Shown one piece after another: positions 4,488 to 8,404 of a stretch of DNA of 8,404 nucleotides; positions within the stretch are counted from its first letter, which is position 1; the number at the start of each line of letters is the position of its first letter. The notes beneath the pieces are model-generated. The model was not told the origin of the DNA, did not search any database, and worked only from the letters and a program-made list of their open reading frames with translations. The translations under genes were made by a program, and so were the position numbers. Origin of the DNA: JAMCRM01 sp041685075 (GTDB lineage: Bacteria; Acidobacteriota; Terriglobia; Bryobacterales; Bryobacteraceae); NCBI GenBank assembly GCA_041685075.1, contig JAWLGN010000239.1, positions 1 to 8,404 on the forward strand, read 5' to 3'.

Positions 4488-5603
4488 CTACATGAAGTAG
4501 TCTTTCACCTTGTCGAAGATGCCCTTTTCGTCTTCGAACTCCGCGGGCAGGGTCTCGCGCAACTGCTCGAACAGCTTCTTCTGCTCCTTGGTGAGGCGCG
4601 TGGGAATCTTAACCTCGACGTGCACGTAGAGGTCCCCCCGGCGGCCGCTGCCGTTCACGTCCGGCACGCCCTTGCCGCGCAGGCGGAAGCGGGCGCCGTT
4701 CTGCGTTCCCTCGGGAATTTTGAGTTTCTCCGGATCGCCGAAGGTGGGAATCTCCAGTTCGGTTCCCAAGGCCGCCTGCGCCACGTTGATCGGGACGGTG
4801 TAGTGCAGGTTGTCGCCTTCGCGCTGGAAGACGGGGTGCTCCTTGACGTGCAGCACTACGTAGAGGTCGCCGTTGGGTCCGCCGTTCGATCCCGGTTGTC
4901 CCTCGCGGGCGAGCCGCATGCGGGTGCCGTTATCCACGCCAGGCGGGATGTTCACCTTGAGCTTCCGCACCACCTGCCGGTATCCCTCGCCGCGGCATTG
5001 GGAGCAGGGATTGCGGACGATCTGGCCCGTGCCGCCGCAGGAGCCGCAGGTCCGCCGGATGGTTAAAAAGCTCTGCTGGTAGAGCACCTCGCCGCGCCCC
5101 CGGCAGGTAGGGCAGGTGGTGGAGCCGCTGCCCGGTTCGGCGCGCGTGCCGCGGCAACGGTCGCAGACCTCCATGCGGGGCACCTGGATCTCGGCCGTCT
5201 TGCCGAAGATGGCGTCTTCGAACTCGATCTCCAGGTCGTAGCGGACGTCCTCGCCGCGCTGCTGGCGGTTCCGCCGCCGGCCGCCTCCCCCGAACAGGTC
5301 GCCGAAGCCGAAGAAATCGCCCAGGATGTCGGTGAAGTCGGCAAAGGCGTTGGGGTCGAAGCCGGGTTGCGCGGCGCCTTGCAGGCCGGTGTGGCCGAAG
5401 CGGTCGTAGGCGGCGCGCTTTTGCGCGTCGCTCAGTACGCTGTAGGCCTCGGCGGCCTCCTTGAACTTCTCTTCCGCGGTGGGATTGTTGGGGTTACGGT
5501 CCGGGTGATGAGCCAGAGCAAGCCTGCGGTAAGCGGCCTTGATCTGCTGCTCGTCGGCATCCCTGGGAAGACCGAGGATTTCGTAGTAGTCTTTTTTCGT
5601 CAC
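4488..5603 (-). CDS. dnaJ: Chaperone protein DnaJ
   Basis: The 371-residue Hsp40 co-chaperone delivers unfolded clients to DnaK and stimulates its ATPase; cytoplasmic. All type I DnaJ domains are present in order. The J domain spans residues 4-70 with HPD at 33-35. A Gly/Phe-rich linker follows at about 80-108 (FFGFGDLFGGGG). The zinc domain has four CxxCxGxG-type repeats starting at C147, C164, C186 and C200; the first deviates in its last glycine (CDRCRGTR). The C-terminal beta domains run from about 205 to 340. Length is normal for the family. The start is GTG (5601-5603), as fixed by the typical opening TKKDYYEILG. No Shine-Dalgarno precedes it, and it lies 23 bases after the grpE stop, so it is presumably expressed with grpE. 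dnaK, often found between grpE and dnaJ, is absent here. The 21-bp repeat array lies just downstream. Confidence 0.97.
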   Translation of the reverse strand: MTKKDYYEILGLPRDADEQQIKAAYRRLALAHHPDRNPNNPTAEEKFKEAAEAYSVLSDAQKRAAYDRFGHTGLQGAAQPGFDPNAFADFTDILGDFFGFGDLFGGGGRRRNRQQRGEDVRYDLEIEFEDAIFGKTAEIQVPRMEVCDRCRGTRAEPGSGSTTCPTCRGRGEVLYQQSFLTIRRTCGSCGGTGQIVRNPCSQCRGEGYRQVVRKLKVNIPPGVDNGTRMRLAREGQPGSNGGPNGDLYVVLHVKEHPVFQREGDNLHYTVPINVAQAALGTELEIPTFGDPEKLKIPEGTQNGARFRLRGKGVPDVNGSGRRGDLYVHVEVKIPTRLTKEQKKLFEQLRETLPAEFEDEKGIFDKVKDYFM

Positions 5604-5626
5604 GGGTTACGAATGCTCGGCCAGCC

Positions 5627-6175
5627 TTACGGCCGCACCGCGACCTTCACCAACGAAGGCCGCAGCAGCCTGCCCTTGAAATTATAGCCCCTCTGATACT
5701 CCTCGAGGATAGCCAAGTCCTCGGCCTCCTCGGTTTCCACCCGATCGAGCGCCTCGTGCAGGTTGGGATCGAAGATCTTGCCTTCGGTCTCGATGGGTTC
5801 CAAGCCCACCTTCTGCAAGGCGTCGAACAAGCGCTTGTAGATCATCTCCACGCCCTTGGCGTATTCCTGGTCGGTGGTTGGGGCGCGCAGGGCGCGCTCA
5901 AAATCGTCCAGGATGGGAAGCAGGTCCCGCACCGTCTCCATGGCCGCGAACTGGATGAATTCCGAGCGGTCGCGCTCCACCCGCTTGCGGTAGTTTTCGA
6001 AATCCGCCTGGCGCCGCAGCAGGCGATCGTGGAGTTCGGCTTTGTCGGCCTGCAACTGGTCCCGCTCCGCGGCCAGCGCGGCAAGCTGCGCCTCGGTATC
6101 GGGGAGGGTACCTGGCTCCTCGGCCACCTCGGGAGACACTTCCGGAACTTTCTGATCTCGGCTTTCGTTTTCCAC
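5627..6175 (-). CDS. grpE: Nucleotide exchange factor GrpE
   Basis: The 182-residue protein releases ADP from DnaK, resetting the chaperone cycle; it works as a homodimer in the cytoplasm. A disordered acidic N-terminus (1-28) is followed by a long coiled-coil helix (about 28-75) containing the typical RRQADFENYRKRVERDR (54-70). Next come the four-helix dimer region and the C-terminal beta wing with FDPNLHEAL (135-143) and GYNFKGRLLRPSLVKVAV (163-180), the family signature. Length is typical. The start is GTG (6173-6175); the next residues ENESRDQ suit an N-terminus. There is no Shine-Dalgarno. TAAAAT lies seven bases upstream, so a leaderless transcript from an internal promoter is possible in addition to read-through from hrcA, 45 bases upstream. 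Confidence 0.96.
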   Translation of the reverse strand: MENESRDQKVPEVSPEVAEEPGTLPDTEAQLAALAAERDQLQADKAELHDRLLRRQADFENYRKRVERDRSEFIQFAAMETVRDLLPILDDFERALRAPTTDQEYAKGVEMIYKRLFDALQKVGLEPIETEGKIFDPNLHEALDRVETEEAEDLAILEEYQRGYNFKGRLLRPSLVKVAVRP

Positions 6176-6182
6176 TGTTTCT

Positions 6183-6188
6183 ATTTTA
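6183..6188 (-). promoter_or_regulatory. -10-like element directly before grpE
   Basis: The minus strand reads TAAAAT (6188 to 6183), seven bases before the GTG of grpE. Transcription would start at or one base before the start codon. No -35 was found at normal spacing. It may provide grpE-dnaJ expression separate from hrcA. It is AT-rich amid very GC-rich DNA, which supports a role, but one hexamer is weak evidence. Confidence 0.35.
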
Positions 6189-6193
6189 CCCGA

Positions 6194-6216
6194 CCGCCCG
6201 GCAACTGCCGCCCGGC
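6194..6216. repeat. Direct repeat and dyad in the hrcA-grpE gap
   Basis: CCGCCCGGC occurs at 6194-6202 and again at 6208-6216, a 14-bp step. Between them is a perfect dyad, CGGCA-AC-TGCCG (6199-6210). Both lie just upstream of the TAAAAT before grpE, where an operator could sit. The sequence does not resemble the CIRCE operator (TTAGCACTC-N9-GAGTGCTAA). GC-rich DNA yields such repeats by chance, so function is uncertain. Confidence 0.4.
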
Positions 6217-6220
6217 GGCG

Positions 6221-7255
6221 CTAAAGGGGAGCGTTTTCAAGCGCATGGCTCATGTGCAGCACTGCCGACATGACCTTCTGGTACTGCATGCGCACGGGGC
6301 CGAGCACCGCCACCCGGGCCGAAAGACCGCTGGGCAGCGAGAGGGCGATCCCGATGATCGCCAGCTCCTTCATGGCGGGGTGCACGTCCTCCAGCCCCAC
6401 TTGCACGTTCAGCTCCCGGGGCTGACCGAGGAAGCGGTCCAGTAACTCGATCAGGCGCTTCTTCTCCTCGAGCGCCTGCATCAGGTCGCGCAGCTTCTCC
6501 CGCGTGAGGTGCAGGTCGAGCCCCAGCAGGTTGGAGGCGCCCTCCATGTGGAACTCCGGCGAGGGGTCGGTTTCGAGCAGCCCGCGCTGGCAGAGGGCCT
6601 CCAGCTTGCGCCGCAGCGCGTCGTAGAGGGCATGGTCCTCGGCCATGCGCCGCATCAGCTCGCGCCGCGCGTCCCACAGTGACCAGCCGCTGAAATTGCG
6701 GTTCACGTAATTGCGGATGGAAACCAGCTCCTCGGGGGAGGTGGGTTCATCGAGCGCCACCACGCGGTCCCGCACCATGCGATCCTGGGTGACCAGAATC
6801 ATGAGCACCCGGCGGTCGGCCAGGGGTACCAGTTCCACCTGGTCCAGCAGTTGTCCGCTGGCGGGCAGGGCGGCGGCGATCCCCACGTTGCGCGTCAGTT
6901 CCGTCAGCAGCCGGGAGCAGCGCTCGATACGTTCCTCCACGGTGTGGACCTCCCCGAGTTCCGCGCTCAGCCGCTCGGCCTCCGCCGGCGAAATCCGCCG
7001 CAGGCTCAGCGAACTCACATAGACCTGGAAGGCCTTCTCGGTGGGCACGCGCCCCGCCGAGGTATGGGGCTGGGAAAGGTAGCCCTCTTCGGCGAGGTCC
7101 GCCATGGCGTTGCGGATGGTGGCGGGGCTCAGGTTGTCGCGCCGCTGCCTGGCCACGGTGCGGGAGCCCACCGGTTCGCCCGTTTCGATATAGGAACGGA
7201 CGACCGCGTGCAGAATCTCCTGCTCCCGGGTGGTCAGTTGTCGCTCAGCAAGCAT
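6221..7255 (-). CDS. hrcA: Heat-inducible transcription repressor HrcA
   Basis: The 344-residue protein is the repressor of class I heat-shock genes; in studied bacteria it binds the CIRCE operator as a dimer and is kept active by GroEL. The winged-helix DNA-binding domain spans residues 5-80 with the family blocks TREQEILHAVVRSYIETGEP (9-28), VGSRTVA, LSPATIRNAMADLAEEGYL (42-60) and QPHTSAGRVPT (62-72). The GAF-like central domain and dimerisation region follow. The end contains GPVRMQYQKVMSAVLHMSHAL, the usual HrcA C-terminus. Length is normal. The ATG start (7253-7255) lacks a nearby ribosome site; an AGGGG about 18 bases upstream is too far. It is the first gene of the hrcA-grpE-dnaJ group. 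I found no CIRCE here or elsewhere in the window, so autoregulation through the canonical site is not supported. Confidence 0.97.
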   Translation of the reverse strand: MLAERQLTTREQEILHAVVRSYIETGEPVGSRTVARQRRDNLSPATIRNAMADLAEEGYLSQPHTSAGRVPTEKAFQVYVSSLSLRRISPAEAERLSAELGEVHTVEERIERCSRLLTELTRNVGIAAALPASGQLLDQVELVPLADRRVLMILVTQDRMVRDRVVALDEPTSPEELVSIRNYVNRNFSGWSLWDARRELMRRMAEDHALYDALRRKLEALCQRGLLETDPSPEFHMEGASNLLGLDLHLTREKLRDLMQALEEKKRLIELLDRFLGQPRELNVQVGLEDVHPAMKELAIIGIALSLPSGLSARVAVLGPVRMQYQKVMSAVLHMSHALENAPL

Positions 7256-7284
7256 CGAAAGATGGGCACTACCCCTAACAATGC

Positions 7285-7313
7285 ATTCTATCCCGCTCCA
7301 GGAGAGGGTTCAA
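7285..7313 (-). promoter_or_regulatory. Sigma70-type promoter of hrcA
   Basis: The minus strand carries TTGAAC (7313 to 7308), a 17-base spacer and TAGAAT (7290 to 7285). The -10 matches consensus at five of six bases and the -35 matches at its first four. Transcription would start near 7278, leaving a leader of about 23 bases. The spacer contains the small dyad CTCC-A-GGAG (7296-7304). No CIRCE element overlaps the promoter. Confidence 0.65.
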
Positions 7314-7342
7314 CACGGTGCGCCGCCCGGGGGTGAGGGAGA

Positions 7343-7372
7343 TTTCCACCCGCCGCGCCCCTCTGCTACTCT
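7343..7372 (+). promoter_or_regulatory. Possible leaderless promoter of the esterase gene
   Basis: TTTCCA (7343-7348), an 18-base spacer and TACTCT (7367-7372) form a weak promoter whose -10 ends six bases before ATG 7379. No Shine-Dalgarno is visible between them. The layout (TAnnnT, six bases, start codon) matches leaderless genes, as elsewhere in this window. Each hexamer is only a partial match, so this is tentative. Confidence 0.35.
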
Positions 7373-7378
7373 GCCCCT

Positions 7379-8254
7379 ATGCGCACCGCCACCGCTTTAG
7401 CTCTGCCACTCGTATGCGCGGCCGCCTGCTGGGCGGCTGAAGTCTCCAAGGGCGTTCCCGCGCCGAACATACGTACCTACCGGTATACCAGCGAGGCGCT
7501 GGGGGAGGAACGCTTCGCCAACGTGCTGCTGCCGGCCGACTACGAAACCTCCACCCGCCGCTACCCCACCCTCTACCTGTTGCACGGGCTGGGGGACGAC
7601 CACACCGCCTGGTCCTTCATGACCAATGTTTCCCACTATGCCGCCGCCTATCCGGTCATCGTCGTGATGCCGGACGCCGGCCGCAGCTTCTACGTGAACA
7701 GCGCCGCCGACCCCAAGGCGCGGTTCGAGGACATGGTCGTCAAGGACCTGATCCCCTGGGCCGACCGCTCCTTCCGCACCATCCCGCTGCGCCGCGCCCG
7801 CGCCGTGGCGGGACTCTCGATGGGCGGCTACGGCGCCGCCTTCCTGGGCCTGAAGCACTGGAGGCGCTTTGCCGCCTTAGGCTCCTTCAGCGGAGCCCTC
7901 GGAATTGCGGGCGACAACCAGCGCTCGCCGGAGAACGCCGAAGCGGCTAAGCGGACCGCACAATTGCAGGCGCTGTTCGGCCCCCCGGGTTCCGCCGCGC
8001 GCACGGAGCGCGATCCCTTCCACCTGGTTGAAAAGGTCCCGCCGGCGGAGATGCCCCTGATCTACGTCGCCTGCGGCGGCCAGGATTTCCTGATCGCCCA
8101 GAACCGCGCCTTCGTGCGGCTGCTCGCCGACAAGCGCATCCCCTACGAATACCGCGAGATCTCGCCGCGCGGGCATACCTGGGACTTCTGGGACGACCAG
8201 GTGCGGGTCTTCCTGGAAACCCTCGCGCGGCTGCCCGGATTCGCCCAGCCCTGA
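7379..8254 (+). CDS. Secreted esterase, esterase D/PF00756-type alpha/beta hydrolase
   Basis: A 291-residue alpha/beta hydrolase of the esterase family that includes S-formylglutathione hydrolase, feruloyl esterases and antigen 85. The N-terminus (residues 1-20, hydrophobic ATALALPLVCAAACWAA) is a Sec signal peptide, likely cut near residue 19-20. A lipobox is not convincing, although Cys17 is present. Catalytic residues can be placed: nucleophile Ser147 in GLSMGG, Asp236 in CGGQD, His266 in RGHTWDFW. The oxyanion-loop motif LLHGLGDD is at 67-74. Export argues against glutathione detoxification and for hydrolysis of an extracellular ester, such as a feruloyl, acetylated-glycan or acyl ester; the substrate cannot be told. 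It is transcribed divergently from hrcA with 123 bases between, holding promoters for both. It converges on the VWFA-related gene with 5 bases between stops. Confidence 0.88.
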   Translation: MRTATALALPLVCAAACWAAEVSKGVPAPNIRTYRYTSEALGEERFANVLLPADYETSTRRYPTLYLLHGLGDDHTAWSFMTNVSHYAAAYPVIVVMPDAGRSFYVNSAADPKARFEDMVVKDLIPWADRSFRTIPLRRARAVAGLSMGGYGAAFLGLKHWRRFAALGSFSGALGIAGDNQRSPENAEAAKRTAQLQALFGPPGSAARTERDPFHLVEKVPPAEMPLIYVACGGQDFLIAQNRAFVRLLADKRIPYEYREISPRGHTWDFWDDQVRVFLETLARLPGFAQP

Positions 8255-8259
8255 GCGGC

Positions 8260-8404
8260 TTACCGGGCGGCGTAGTAGCCGGCGCGGGCCCGCACCGTGG
8301 CGCCGGGGTAGCGCTTCAGGGTTTCCGGCCGAAGCTCCACCCGAATGCGGCGAAAGGCGCCGGGCGCTGCCGGGGGCGCCTCGTAGTGCAACCCGTAGCG
8401 CGCG
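8260..8404 (-). CDS. C-terminus of a VWFA-related acidobacterial protein, partial
   Basis: The last 47 codons of a minus-strand gene are present; the rest lies beyond the right edge, and the stop is TAA (8260-8262). The visible peptide has YGLHYEAPP, then GAFRRIRVEL, and ends with YPGATVRARAGYYAARA. The order Y-x-L-x-Y, G-x-F-R-x-I-x-V and V-R-A-R-x-G-Y-Y-A is the typical end of the VWFA-related acidobacterial domain proteins (TIGR03436), secreted proteins with a von Willebrand A fold that are greatly expanded in Acidobacteriota. Their function is largely unknown. The match is by eye on the tail only; the VWA domain itself is not in the window. Confidence 0.65.
   Translation of the reverse strand, partial: ARYGLHYEAPPAAPGAFRRIRVELRPETLKRYPGATVRARAGYYAAR

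Noticed and set aside
4302..5066. 254-residue plus-strand frame through the repeat array and antisense to dnaJ
   Set aside because: Its N-terminus is the 21-bp repeat translated as Gly-Arg-Ala units and the remainder is antisense to conserved dnaJ; no independent support.
7256..7378. CIRCE operator at the hrcA promoter
   Set aside because: GGCACTACCCCTAACA only vaguely recalls one half; there is no matching inverted half-site at 9-base spacing.
1..8404. tRNA, rRNA, insertion sequence or phage remnants
   Set aside because: No cloverleaf, rRNA-like stretch, transposase or terminal inverted repeats were noticed; composition is uniform apart from the repeat array.

Overview
The window is GC-rich, densely packed bacterial DNA. 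The hrcA-grpE-dnaJ heat-shock block marks it as bacterial chromosome. The partial gene at the right edge ends like the VWFA-related proteins typical of Acidobacteriota, and the pair of tiny charged proteins near 1.8-2.1 kb plus a Cys-rich protein fit that phylum too. The assignment to Acidobacteriota (Bryobacter/Solibacter-like) is inference from these traits, not a database result.

Layout, left to right. (a) 1-47: the tail of a plus-strand gene resembling the C-terminus of a molybdate-binding protein. (b) 57-1755, minus strand: a three-gene overlapping operon of an N-terminally Cys-rich protein of unknown function, a short CbiX/SirB-type sirohydrochlorin chelatase, and a ferredoxin-NADP reductase-like flavoprotein. 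(c) 1756-1773: an 18-bp divergent promoter whose central TAGTATA can act as a -10 element on both strands. Each start codon sits where transcription would begin. (d) 1774-2095, plus strand: two adjacent small genes (50 aa acidic, 54 aa very basic). (e) 2110-4222, minus strand: an O-antigen ligase/Wzy-like membrane protein followed by a secreted protein of unknown function. Their junction carries a perfect 10-bp tandem repeat, and the ligase frame runs about 40 codons into its neighbour. (f) 4223-4487: a gene-free gap with an extended -10 promoter for the ligase and a tandem array of about six 21-bp units. (g) 4488-7255, minus strand: hrcA, grpE, dnaJ in that order of transcription, without dnaK and without a recognisable CIRCE operator. 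A good sigma70-type promoter precedes hrcA. (h) 7379-8254, plus strand: a secreted esterase of the esterase D/S-formylglutathione hydrolase-like family. (i) 8260-8404, minus strand: the C-terminus of a VWFA-related protein.

How it works together: HrcA is the repressor, and GrpE and DnaJ are the co-chaperones of DnaK, which must be encoded elsewhere. The chelatase and reductase are compatible with siroheme/cobalamin metal insertion and electron supply, but what links them to the Cys-rich protein is unknown. Several genes here lack a Shine-Dalgarno sequence and instead have a -10-like hexamer 6-7 nt before the start codon, the signature of leaderless mRNAs. The most unusual items are the symmetric divergent leaderless promoter, the small-protein/Cys-rich locus around it, the 21-bp repeat array after dnaJ, and the 10-bp duplication whose copy number would set how the ligase ends.
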